A stretch of DNA of 64,000 nt from Quatrionicoccus australiensis (GCF_020510425.1 NZ_JAHBAH010000001.1:3639001-3703000); one strand, 5' to 3'. Positions 36,130 through 44,244 are shown, counted from the stretch's first letter. Notes: generated from the sequence alone by a model not told the origin. Numbers and translations are program-made.

Positions 36130-37446
36130 TTAAAGTTCGCCGGGTTTCGGCCTGCTGACAAAAGAAATCACGTCGGCGATCTGATCCTCGATCGGTCGGA
36201 GTCCGTCAATGTGTGTAACGTAATGAAATTTCCAATACGTTTCATCCGCCATTTCGCGCTCAAGTCTGGCGTGTAGCTCGCGTGTGGTCTTCTCCAGTGC
36301 TTCGGCACTGAAAGGGTAAGGTACCGCTGTTTTGCGCGCTTGAACCCGATCCAAGCAAATCTCAAGAGGCGACCTAACCCAAACTACGCGGTACGACCGC
36401 CTCGCGTTCCTGATCGCTTGCTGCACGTGCCAAACTAGCGGACCTGATCCAGAAAACTCTACGGCGTCGCAAGCTCCCTGTTCAATCTTCCCCAGAAGCG
36501 CTGCCCAAGCGCGCATCTCACCTGAAGTTGAGCCATCTCCATGAACGGTACGCTCACCATCAATTGAGGCGAACCGCATGCCAGTGCATGCGTGCAGAGC
36601 CTTTGCTAGAGTTGTTTTGCCCGTACCTAGTGCGCCGATCAACACAAGTAGAGGGCGTGTATTACTTGCAACCGAAATCGTCTTTGTGCGCCAGTCACCA
36701 ACCATATCGCCTGAAAGTGCCGCAAATTCAGACCGTCTGGCAGGGCGAAGTTCAACCAGACGTTGCCCCTGTTCGTTGATGACCTCCAGACCGCCATCAA
36801 GTCGCTCCACTCTTGCCTGACCGTTGTAGAACGGTTCAACAGCCGCAAATCGTCGCGTATACGCAGGCACTCCACGCAGATCAACGTGCATCCAGCCATC
36901 ACCATCACGCGCGCGTGCAAAGCCCTTGTGAAAAACGTCTAGATCAATGAACCAGTTGCCATGCAACGGCTTACCGTTCAGATCCAAATGCGTGCATAGG
37001 CCTGCGTCACTCTGGATGACACAGAATCCGTCCTTGTAGTCCCCGGCATAGCGCCAGGTTTCTGGATACGCGAATGAGCCATCCGAGCGCACATGTCGAT
37101 AGCGGCCATCACGCAATCGCACCGTACAGCGACCGCATTGAAAGTTTCCGCACCAGTCATACTGCTCAGGATAGGCATCGCTTCCGTCTGGACGAATGTG
37201 ATGCCATCCATCCATGGTTTGTACTGCAGCGAAGCCTTCATAGTAACCAAACGTTCGAATGAAGCGACACGCATAGGCAGCCTGACCATCTGGTTTGACG
37301 TGCCACGCTTTCTCTCCGAGTTTCACCGGTGCAAGGCCTGGCGCGTGGAACTTGAGCACTTCGTCGAAGCGTTCGAAGTAAGCGGGCTGCCCATCGCACT
37401 CATGGTGCGTTGCACAGGCCGACACACTCAGATCGCGCCAATTCAT
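36130..37446 (-). CDS. WG-repeat protein fused to a P-loop kinase
   Basis: A 438-residue protein. Residues about 25-250 hold WG-type beta repeats, with recurrent units such as GWHHIRPDGSDAYPEQYDW, GRYRHVRSDGSFAYPETWRY and GWMHVDLRGVPAYTRRFAAV. Residues about 265-438 form a nucleotide kinase with Walker A GALGTGKT at 271-278, a later DGERTVHGDG segment and an Arg-rich lid (DRVQARKTAVPYPF). It resembles small-molecule or polynucleotide kinases. The WG part may recognise the substrate. Start ATG 37446 overlaps the upstream radical-SAM gene by 4 bp (ATGA). Confidence 0.85.
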   Translation of the reverse strand: MNWRDLSVSACATHHECDGQPAYFERFDEVLKFHAPGLAPVKLGEKAWHVKPDGQAAYACRFIRTFGYYEGFAAVQTMDGWHHIRPDGSDAYPEQYDWCGNFQCGRCTVRLRDGRYRHVRSDGSFAYPETWRYAGDYKDGFCVIQSDAGLCTHLDLNGKPLHGNWFIDLDVFHKGFARARDGDGWMHVDLRGVPAYTRRFAAVEPFYNGQARVERLDGGLEVINEQGQRLVELRPARRSEFAALSGDMVGDWRTKTISVASNTRPLLVLIGALGTGKTTLAKALHACTGMRFASIDGERTVHGDGSTSGEMRAWAALLGKIEQGACDAVEFSGSGPLVWHVQQAIRNARRSYRVVWVRSPLEICLDRVQARKTAVPYPFSAEALEKTTRELHARLEREMADETYWKFHYVTHIDGLRPIEDQIADVISFVSRPKPGEL

Positions 37447-39794
37447 AGACCTTCTCCCGCAGGCTTCCTCATGTTGCACGAGGCACACAAGGAACGGTTT
37501 CTGTAACTAGACACCAGCGCGCTATAAGCATCCCCCCGCCAGACCTCAAGAAGGGATGCATCCTCCAAGTAGCCGAACTCTCCCAAAGTCCTACGCTGCG
37601 CGTCCGGCGCGCAGCATGGATCGAATCGCCCTTGAGAACTGACCCATGCCTCTTGTCCCAAGAAGGGGCACAGGCCATCAGGTGTAAGCTCCTGTGACGA
37701 TCCTTCGTCCAGCGGAAAGACGTTTTCCAGAAGGATCGCACGCCCATTCGCGAGAGGCTGTTCCAGAGCGATCTTTCGAGCCTGCTCGACAGCTACATTC
37801 CAGCGGAGGATCGTGTCTGCATTGCGGCGCATCGACAAGGTTTCGATTTCAGGAAAATGCGCCCAGAGATGGTGGCCTTTGATACGATCCACGCCGAGTT
37901 CGATACCGAGTCGTACGATATCGGCCAGCTCCTCGACGTTGGACTCCAGAAAGGTCTGCTGGAGCGTCACGCGGCAACGGTTGCCGCCATTCGCAGCATG
38001 CGCATCACGCACCGCAATGAACTCACGCAAGTTGCGCAGTGATTCTTCCCATTTCGAGCCCAGCATGATCGATTCATTAGTGGTCTTACAGGCACCGTTC
38101 CAGGAGATTTTTACATCGGAGGTGACCGGCACAATGCGGGCAGCCCAATCGCTAGCCCCATACTTCGGGAAGGTTCCGTTGGTCGTCAGATTCAGTTTGA
38201 CGTCGTGCTTCGCACACAAAGCCAGGATGTCCTCGAAATGCTCATAGAGCAAAGGCTCACCCATGGTTGATGGGATGATTTCACGCAGCCCTTTCCCAGC
38301 GGTTTCCTCGACGATCCGCTTCAGCATCTCGAAGGGCATGCGGCGATGACGACGCCCATCCAGTTTGCGCAGTGGCTGCAACGCACTGTGTGGTGAATGC
38401 TCCTCGCACATCACGCACTTGAGGTTGCAGGTATCCGGGTTGGTATCAAACGTAATCCGCCAGGGTGCTTGCGCATGTGCAAGCCTTGTTCTGTCCCGCC
38501 GACGAAGGACTCGCTGATACAAGGCTTCGATATCCTGCACGTGGGTATCGATATCGGGAATGTCACCATCCAGGCTGAAAACGTAGCCACGACTTCCCAA
38601 CTTTGTCGCTAGTTCAGGCGCATCGACAAAACGCTGCATCTGCTCCGCCAGAGCAGCGTATGAGCGATGCTCGAACAAGAGTCCGTTGACCTCGTGATGG
38701 ACATACTCGGCCATTCCGCCTGTATTGGCCGTGATCACCGGTACGCGAGCTTGCTGGGCCTCATGAATAACCAGCGGCGAGTTCTCCACCCATACCGATG
38801 GCACAACAATCGCATCCACGCGATCAAAAACATCGCGAACGATGTCCTGATTCCTGTACTCAGGCATCCATTCGATCTTGTCTGCGATCTCGGCAGGGAG
38901 GCTCGCTGCGATGTCTTTCAGTGCGGCCGTTTCCTGACCACGCGGGCGCCCCCAGATCCTGAGTCGGGCTTTGCCTGTGAGCCGCCCAAAGGCACGGATC
39001 AGGTCATGAATTCCCTTGGCCGGAATATGAGTGCCGATGTACCCAAACGTGAAATCCGATTCCTGAACCCTGTTACGGTTAGCGGAACGCTTTCTGTCGA
39101 AACCGTAATCCAGATAGATGAGCTTGCGCTCGGGCAGGCCGAAGTCATGGCGATAGCGCTCCAGAAGGTAACGCGCCGGGGCAACGAACACATCCACCAG
39201 TTCGGCCATCTCGCGCATGTGTGCCATGCGGCGCTTCACCCAGTCTTGCCAGTAAGCCACATCCGCTTCGTATTCATCGGGAGCCCCGCTGAAGTATCGC
39301 GCATAGCAACGCTCGGCACACTTGCGATCCTCCTGCCCATCGCAGGCCGCCCACAGATTGTCAGGATCTTCTGGAAGGGTCTGCATGAACTGGCCGCGCG
39401 GACACATGACCCAGTAGTCGTGAAGCGTGTAGACAATTGGTATCCCACGATTGGCTGCCTCCTTCAGTAAGGACGTCGAGAGGTGGTTGAGGTGCCCGAC
39501 ATGCACAACATCGGGCTGCACCTCGGCCAATACATCGGCGAAACGCTGATCGACCCCTTCAGCCCGGTATCTGTCCTTTAACCTCGGGTTGTTCAACAGA
39601 TGCAGGGTGATCCTTGCGTCATCAGGATCTCGATCCTGACGAAGGCGGTAATCCGGCGCGAAGGGATCCTCTTCGCGGGTAAAAACATGGACCTCATGTC
39701 GATCAGCCAGCCCCTGACACAACGTCTGGCTATAGACCTCTGAACCGGCGTTGTAGCGCATCGGATAACCGTGAATCACTTTCAAAATTTTCAT
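37443..39794 (-). CDS. Glycosyltransferase-radical SAM/SPASM fusion
   Basis: A 783-residue fusion. Residues 1-410 form a GT-B, GT4-type glycosyltransferase (KVIHGYPMRYNAGSEVYSQT, FGYIGTHIPAKGIHDLIRAF, and the E-x7-E region ENSPLVIHEAQQARVPVI). Residues about 445-783 form a radical SAM enzyme with the CxxxCxxC cluster motif (Cys456, 460, 463 in CNLKCVMC), STMGEPLLY as the GGE-like motif, and a C-terminal SPASM-type cysteine set (FDPCCAP ... SLCASCNMRKP). SPASM enzymes commonly modify peptides. Joining it to a sugar transferase suggests glycosylation and radical chemistry on one substrate. It overlaps the genes on both sides by 4 bp. Confidence 0.9.
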   Translation of the reverse strand: MKILKVIHGYPMRYNAGSEVYSQTLCQGLADRHEVHVFTREEDPFAPDYRLRQDRDPDDARITLHLLNNPRLKDRYRAEGVDQRFADVLAEVQPDVVHVGHLNHLSTSLLKEAANRGIPIVYTLHDYWVMCPRGQFMQTLPEDPDNLWAACDGQEDRKCAERCYARYFSGAPDEYEADVAYWQDWVKRRMAHMREMAELVDVFVAPARYLLERYRHDFGLPERKLIYLDYGFDRKRSANRNRVQESDFTFGYIGTHIPAKGIHDLIRAFGRLTGKARLRIWGRPRGQETAALKDIAASLPAEIADKIEWMPEYRNQDIVRDVFDRVDAIVVPSVWVENSPLVIHEAQQARVPVITANTGGMAEYVHHEVNGLLFEHRSYAALAEQMQRFVDAPELATKLGSRGYVFSLDGDIPDIDTHVQDIEALYQRVLRRRDRTRLAHAQAPWRITFDTNPDTCNLKCVMCEEHSPHSALQPLRKLDGRRHRRMPFEMLKRIVEETAGKGLREIIPSTMGEPLLYEHFEDILALCAKHDVKLNLTTNGTFPKYGASDWAARIVPVTSDVKISWNGACKTTNESIMLGSKWEESLRNLREFIAVRDAHAANGGNRCRVTLQQTFLESNVEELADIVRLGIELGVDRIKGHHLWAHFPEIETLSMRRNADTILRWNVAVEQARKIALEQPLANGRAILLENVFPLDEGSSQELTPDGLCPFLGQEAWVSSQGRFDPCCAPDAQRRTLGEFGYLEDASLLEVWRGDAYSALVSSYRNRSLCASCNMRKPAGEGL

Positions 39795-40717
39795 GCTGAT
39801 GCCTCCGCGACGCCATGCAATGCGTGTTCTTGCCTGAAGTCTTCAATGAGATGTACCAGGCCGGCTTCCAATGAAATTTCAGGCGCCCAGCCGAGAATCT
39901 CACGTGCTCTCGCCGGATCTCCATAGAAACGCGCCACGTCGTAAGATCTAGGCGCAGCCTCAGTGACGACTGAGTCGCTCTCCGCCAGTCGACAACAAAT
40001 CGCAGCAAGCTCGCCTAAAGAGGTTGGGTGCCCTGATACCAGATGCACTGGGGCCAATGACTGCTCGCCGGACTCCAACAGTCCGATCAAGGCACGAATA
40101 CCTCGAACGACATCATTGACGTGCGTAAAGTCGAAGGTGTGGTTGCTGCCTTCAACGCGGAAGGGCGAGCCTTCGACCGCAGCCCTGGCAAATGCAGGAA
40201 TGACTCGATCTGCGTGATCCTTCGTGCATCCGTACACGTTCGACAGCCGAACGACAGCCGTTTGAAGGCCCTGGCTGCGCGCATTCAGAACGACGCGTTC
40301 GCCCTCTGCCTTGGAGCGCGCATAGACGTTGAGCGGATTCAACGCGGTCGTCTCAGCAACCGGGAGTGATGGAGCCTGCCCGTAGACCTCTCGGCTGCTC
40401 GAGAACAGAATCCACGGTCTGGAACTCTGGGCCAATGCCGCATGAACGAGGTTTTGAAGGCCTGTGACGTTTGTGCGCCAACACAGGTCAGGGTCTCGCT
40501 GCCCCCAGACAACCCTTGAAACTGCCGCCAGGTGAACAACACCGACGCAGCCCTGAATGGCCGTCTCAATGTCGGCCAGGCGGGTCAAATCACCGTGATT
40601 TGACCCGCGCCCAAGCAGATCCAGTTCCTTTACCGAAAACCCGTCATTTCTGAGCGACGCGCAAAGCCGTCGCCCCACCAGGCCGCGTGAGCCGGTGACC
40701 AGTACTCTCTTTGTCAT
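39791..40717 (-). CDS. NAD-dependent epimerase/dehydratase (extended SDR)
   Basis: A 308-residue Rossmann enzyme: TGSRGLVG (residues 8-15) binds NAD(P), VVHLAAVSRVVWG follows, and the catalytic pair is Y132/K136 in NVYARSKAEGE. Its family mostly acts on nucleotide-sugars, so it may supply the sugar donor for the fused glycosyltransferase downstream, which it overlaps by 4 bp. It lies just downstream of the 59-residue peptide gene and a stem-loop. Confidence 0.88.
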   Translation of the reverse strand: MTKRVLVTGSRGLVGRRLCASLRNDGFSVKELDLLGRGSNHGDLTRLADIETAIQGCVGVVHLAAVSRVVWGQRDPDLCWRTNVTGLQNLVHAALAQSSRPWILFSSSREVYGQAPSLPVAETTALNPLNVYARSKAEGERVVLNARSQGLQTAVVRLSNVYGCTKDHADRVIPAFARAAVEGSPFRVEGSNHTFDFTHVNDVVRGIRALIGLLESGEQSLAPVHLVSGHPTSLGELAAICCRLAESDSVVTEAAPRSYDVARFYGDPARAREILGWAPEISLEAGLVHLIEDFRQEHALHGVAEASA

Positions 40718-40738
40718 GATTTTCCCAAGATGAGCGCC

Positions 40739-40767
40739 AGAACTCTCGCAAGGAGAGTTCTGGCAAG
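40739..40767 (-). promoter_or_regulatory. Stem-loop between peptide gene and SDR gene
   Basis: Perfect 12-bp stem GCCAGAACTCTC / GAGAGTTCTGGC with a 5-base loop, between the peptide stop (40785) and the SDR start (40717). With no U-run, it is more likely an mRNA processing or stabilising element than a full terminator. Such an element could allow the peptide to be made in excess over the enzymes. Confidence 0.75.
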
Positions 40768-40784
40768 TAAAGCGATCAGTCGCC

Positions 40785-40964
40785 TTAAGGCTTCTGCGTC
40801 TGCTTCAGATGGGAGGCTTCGATTTGGTGTCGCTGCTGCGTGAGTGTTGCCAACGCAGTTGCGTCCTGAGGAGAGTAACCCCGATCCCGGTAGTACTGCG
40901 GTGAGGTTGAGTTGAGATGCTCAGACCGACGATCGATGTCGGCTTTTGGCAGGGAATGACTCAT
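40785..40964 (-). CDS. 59-residue peptide, candidate modified precursor
   Basis: A short gene with an excellent AAGGAG ribosome site 7 bp before ATG 40964. The product begins MSHSLPKADIDRRSEHLNST, continues with SPQYYRDRGYSPQDATAL and ends HLKQTQKP. It has no Cys, no signal peptide and no membrane segment. It is the first gene of the cassette, followed by a stem-loop and then the SDR, glycosyltransferase-radical SAM and other enzymes. This layout resembles ribosomal peptide (RiPP) loci, with the Tyr/Arg/Gly-rich centre as the possible modified core. A non-RiPP role, such as a small regulator, cannot be excluded. Confidence 0.68.
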   Translation of the reverse strand: MSHSLPKADIDRRSEHLNSTSPQYYRDRGYSPQDATALATLTQQRHQIEASHLKQTQKP

Positions 40965-41156
40965 AGGTTTGCTCCTTCAGGTTAAGCCAGAACAGACCGC
41001 CACTACTTCCCTCGGGTCTGGGAAGCGCCTGGAGCAAAGCTAAGCGTGGAGTCTGAACTGACATTCTGGTCGTTTCCGCAGCGGTACGAACCCACCGACG
41101 AAGTCGTTGTCTAGGACCCGATCCAAGACACAAAGAGAGGTATCAATGCTTTTTAA

Positions 41157-41185
41157 ATGCTATGTGTATTTTTATTTCAGTACAA
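41157..41185 (-). promoter_or_regulatory. Candidate promoter of the peptide/radical SAM cassette
   Basis: On the minus strand: TTGTAC (41180-41185), 17-bp spacer, TAGCAT (41157-41162) in an AT-rich patch. It would give a leader of about 185 nt before the peptide gene. Match to consensus is moderate. Confidence 0.5.
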
Positions 41186-41321
41186 CTGAATCGCCCCCGA
41201 TTTTGTAGAGGCAGCGGAGTCAGTTTTGCTCACTACTGCAGCCGTTCACGAAGGAGGTGCTGAGCGGCTGCAATGGCCGAAAAATTGACAACTAATGCTT
41301 GTCACCGCATTAGCCAAGTAA

Positions 41322-41356
41322 GAAAAAAAGCCCACCGAGTTTCCCCGGCGGGCAAA
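41322..41356 (-). terminator. Rho-independent terminator of the 41.4-43.7 kb operon
   Basis: Reading the minus strand: GCCCGCCGGGG, short loop, CTCGGTGGGC, then TTTTTTT. It lies about 80 bp after the stop at 41437 and insulates the cassette downstream. Confidence 0.85.
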
Positions 41357-41436
41357 GTTACCACTACGAAAGGTCCATGGCTCTCCATGGTGTCACGCCT
41401 AGCAGCCGGCGTTCAGATGATCGGAATTTAGCTGCG

Positions 41437-42675
41437 TCACAAGGTCTGCACGCTGAATGCTTTAAGGAACTTGTTCAGGTTTTGCAGGGTGTTAAAGGTG
41501 AGCTGCCATCCATGCGCCGTCGGCGTTTCTCCACCATTGAAGCGTTTTGGGTAGCCGGTTAAATTGGAATGAAACACGTGTCCGTCGCTAACCGAATCGA
41601 CACCGTCCAGCCCTCGCAACATTTCAGGAGAGAAGTCCGGATGCACCATGACGTTAATCCGGTTGAGCTTCGAAGTCTGCTTTACGATGTACACGACCTG
41701 TCCAGCCTTGGATTTAAAACCAGCGACATACACGATGTTTTTAGTTTCCATGTAGTTGGCGTCACGGAAAGCCTTGAGTAGCGTCTCGGTAACGGCGTTC
41801 GCAGTCGGGGCAGCGGTCTTTGCAGTCATTGGTTTTACTTCCTTCATTTTGTTGGCGGTAGCTGGAATAGCTGTCGGAGTAGTGCCCCTGAATTGCGGCT
41901 TTCCTGTCGCGAGAGCTACGGATTCTTGAGCCATGCGGCCGTAACGACCTCGTGAATGTCCATCGACACCTCTCCATTGATTAATCAGCGGGCCTTGAGA
42001 AGCAAAGTGCTCGACGTGGACAACAATGATCTTGCCGTCGGTATAGGAAACATCGTTGAGCCACTTCCACGAGCCTTTGCGTACTCGCTCATAAAGCTTG
42101 AACGACTCGCGGACGTAGTTGAGTGCGGTGCCAAACCCGAACATCACGACCAGCTTGGTGACTGAGGGGAGTGCAGCCAAGAACTGATCGGCGCAGTTGC
42201 CGGCGACCTCTCGGCCAAATGGCGTGGCAACGAACTTGTCGAGCATCCCGCCGCCGGAGCCTTTCCATACTGAACTGCCCGATTCATACCGCTCCACAGT
42301 GCAACGGATGAGCGATCCAAAGTGAAACCGGCCCTGCGTATCCGAGATGGCTTGGGACACCGCCAGCGACAGATTGGCTGGATCGTCCCCTGCAATCAGC
42401 CCAACATGAGCCAGGATTTTCCCGACGTTATGGCGCCCTCCTTTGTAGGCGATCTCATTGTGCGGAGTACTCACTAGCGCTCCGGCTTGGGTTGGCCCCT
42501 TGGAGAATCCAAGTACCATAATCTCAGGGGTCACGTTGCCCCAAGCCATCGGATTGGCCGTGATTCTCCAGTCACCCACAGTTCGTTTGGTTTGATCAAA
42601 CTGGATTGAGGCGCCACAACTGCTGAAGCAACGAGCACAGGCGATTTGGCCTGATGCGGGAAGGCTCTTGTTCAT
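41437..42675 (-). CDS. Unknown protein, possibly uracil-DNA-glycosylase-like
   Basis: A 412-residue protein. The N-terminus has a cysteine cluster (IACARCFSSCGASIQF), then ITANPMAWGNVTPEIMVLGF, reminiscent of the N-terminal region of uracil-DNA-glycosylase-like folds; this is weak. The middle (VVMFGFGTALNYVRESFKLY, IIVVHVEHFASQGPLINQWR) continues such a fold. Residues about 280-300 form an Ala/Thr-rich linker, then a separate C-terminal domain (TETLLKAFRDANYMETKNIV). ATG 42675 was chosen over a TTG at 42690. It follows the HTH gene by 27 bp in one operon. Confidence 0.6.
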   Translation of the reverse strand: MNKSLPASGQIACARCFSSCGASIQFDQTKRTVGDWRITANPMAWGNVTPEIMVLGFSKGPTQAGALVSTPHNEIAYKGGRHNVGKILAHVGLIAGDDPANLSLAVSQAISDTQGRFHFGSLIRCTVERYESGSSVWKGSGGGMLDKFVATPFGREVAGNCADQFLAALPSVTKLVVMFGFGTALNYVRESFKLYERVRKGSWKWLNDVSYTDGKIIVVHVEHFASQGPLINQWRGVDGHSRGRYGRMAQESVALATGKPQFRGTTPTAIPATANKMKEVKPMTAKTAAPTANAVTETLLKAFRDANYMETKNIVYVAGFKSKAGQVVYIVKQTSKLNRINVMVHPDFSPEMLRGLDGVDSVSDGHVFHSNLTGYPKRFNGGETPTAHGWQLTFNTLQNLNKFLKAFSVQTL

Positions 42676-42702
42676 TTTTTTCTCTAGCAATTCGTGGCTA
42701 CA

Positions 42703-43689
42703 TCAAGCGTTGGTTTCGCTGAAAATGCGGCGTTGAAGATTGGAAAAATCGTCCTTCTGCTTGGCCTCCAGCATGCGTAGTGCAAACAGCGTCCCATTCA
42801 GTCCCAATGCTGCGCCTAAAGCAGTCAGCATTTCTTCATCGTGGGGAATGTCTCCCTTTTCAAGCTGCGCCAGCCACTTCACCCCGACATTGAGCTTGGC
42901 TTTCTCAAGCAAAGCCTTGGGGGCCAGGTTCAACCGCTCCCTGGTCTTGCGGACGTAATCGCCCGCTTCTTCCTGACCAATAAAAGAGTCGTTCAGCACA
43001 GCAATACTTGGCAGATCGTCTCCAACCCGCGTAGGGATGAATCCGCGCTTGGTGCTAAGCCATGCTTTGGCGGCCTCCCGGGGAATGAAGATGTTCGAAT
43101 CTACCACGGTCGTTTCAAGTCGATTGGCTGCGCTTTTGCTGGTGGCATTCCGCACAGTCCTGTCATCAAGTCCTGCGAGGATGGCCACCTCAGAGATCGT
43201 CAGCATGTCGCTCGGCGCGCCTTCATCGCCATACAAATACGTGCGGTGACCGCCATCGAGAACCAAGCGGGCAAAGAACGCTTTGCCGGCATACAGGCAC
43301 TTATCGGCCTGTACTGGATCGCCGTTACACGACTCGGAGATCAGGAATGAGTTGGATGCGTCCCAGACCATCCCGTAGGCGAAGGTCCATTCGTTGGCAC
43401 CGCCGCTATCAACGGGAGGCATGCAGCGGATGCCCAGCAAGCCGTAGTCGTAGAACTGCTCAATGCATTGTGTGGCCTGAAAGTGGTCAATGGAGAAAGG
43501 CTCATCGTAGGTTCGTGAATTAACTTCCGGATTCATAAAGTGAAGCACATCATCGAAGCTCTTTGGCTTGCGGTCGAACAGCAGGCGGTAGCCGGCCTCA
43601 GGGTCAAGGCAGTAGCTCGCCGAGCGGGCGAACTGATAAACGACCTCACGGAACTCTTCCTTCATTTCTGCCTTACTGAACTTAATCAT
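42703..43689 (-). CDS. Helix-turn-helix regulator of unknown family
   Basis: A 328-residue protein with a possible HTH in the middle (MLTISEVAILAGLDDRTVRN, about residues 163-182, followed by an excisionase-like FIPREAAKAWL). A second XRE-like HTH is near the C-terminus (KALLEKAKLNVGVKWLAQLE). The N-terminal 150 residues were not recognised. It is the first gene of the operon and its promoter is bracketed by two 18-bp repeats, so autoregulation is likely. It is the last gene before the right island junction. Confidence 0.7.
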   Translation of the reverse strand: MIKFSKAEMKEEFREVVYQFARSASYCLDPEAGYRLLFDRKPKSFDDVLHFMNPEVNSRTYDEPFSIDHFQATQCIEQFYDYGLLGIRCMPPVDSGGANEWTFAYGMVWDASNSFLISESCNGDPVQADKCLYAGKAFFARLVLDGGHRTYLYGDEGAPSDMLTISEVAILAGLDDRTVRNATSKSAANRLETTVVDSNIFIPREAAKAWLSTKRGFIPTRVGDDLPSIAVLNDSFIGQEEAGDYVRKTRERLNLAPKALLEKAKLNVGVKWLAQLEKGDIPHDEEMLTALGAALGLNGTLFALRMLEAKQKDDFSNLQRRIFSETNA

Positions 43690-43714
43690 CGCTGCTCCCT
43701 ATTTTGTTTTAGTT

Positions 43715-43779
43715 GGTCATCACGGATATCACTTTATTGTCTTGGGGAAGATATGTCAATGGGTCGTCACGGGTGTCAC
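43715..43779 (-). promoter_or_regulatory. Promoter bracketed by two 18-bp direct repeats
   Basis: On the minus strand, TTGACA (43754-43759), 17-bp spacer, TAAAGT (43731-43736): a near-consensus sigma-70 promoter. The repeat GGTCRTCACGGRTRTCAC occurs at 43715-43732 (overlapping the -10) and 43762-43779 (just upstream of the -35), which suits a repressor encoded by the HTH gene. Confidence 0.8.
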
Positions 43780-43997
43780 GGATTTGCAATATCGACAGGC
43801 GACTGCCGTCCTGCCAAAGAAGGTTTGGGAGCAACAGTAATTAGGGGGAAAGGCGAAAAAAGCCGCATACTGGCAGCTTTGGCGGAGTGGCAGTCTCTGT
43901 GCCGGCCACGTTGCATACATTCCGAGATAAACGAGATTTCTTAGACAACTTTAGACAAATCGGCCTGTAAACCCCGTGGTTGCGTGATCGAAATTAA
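43780..43997. other. Right margin of island segment 1, no supported gene
   Basis: About 218 bp between the operator region and the displaced acnB 3' end. TTAGACAA occurs twice near 43940-43960, a possible recombinase arm site. One frame reads VIRGKGEKSRILAAL, vaguely like a recombinase fragment, but this is too weak to call. Confidence 0.4.
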
Positions 43998-44060
43998 CGC
44001 TACATGAACTTTGATCAGATTCCGGAGTTTGTGGAACAGGCGGCTACGGTCGAGATGTAA
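43998..44060 (+). pseudogene. acnB: Displaced acnB 3' end (proposed attR)
   Basis: Twenty in-frame codons, [20 protein letters not shown] plus stop, corresponding to the last 20 residues of AcnB. Homology to the resident acnB begins abruptly at CGCTACATGAACTT. The tail differs from the resident one at several residues (IPEFVEQAAT against [10 protein letters not shown]). It has its own terminator. Best read as the original 3' end of the chromosomal acnB, pushed away by an integrated island. Confidence 0.85.
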
Positions 44061-44096
44061 ATCGCGAAAATCGACTTTTTTTCAACGTCGACCGCT

Positions 44097-44132
44097 AAAA
44101 AGCCCCCGTCGGGAAACCGGCGGGGGCTTTTT
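44097..44132 (+). terminator. Terminator after the displaced acnB 3' end
   Basis: AAAAAGCCCCCG, short GC-rich inner stem, CGGGGGCTTTTT. The same terminator, with a different inner loop, follows the second displaced tail at 51825-51870. Confidence 0.9.
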
Positions 44133-44244
44133 GCTGGATCAGTAGGCGGCGTGCGTGAGGCAACTCGATTTGACCTGTGCCAGTGGGGCGCTACGCCACG
44201 TTTTGCACCACGACCTGTATATATACAGCTATCCATCCCGATTC

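Noticed and set aside
40921..41133. 70-codon minus-strand frame upstream of and overlapping the 59-residue peptide gene
   Set aside because: It has no ribosome site and overlaps the peptide gene in another frame; the 59-residue frame has the good ribosome site.
43540..43944. 134-codon plus-strand frame ending in VIRGKGEKSRILAAL-like sequence
   Set aside because: Most of it is antisense to the HTH gene and its operators; the short recombinase-like phrase is not enough to call a remnant.
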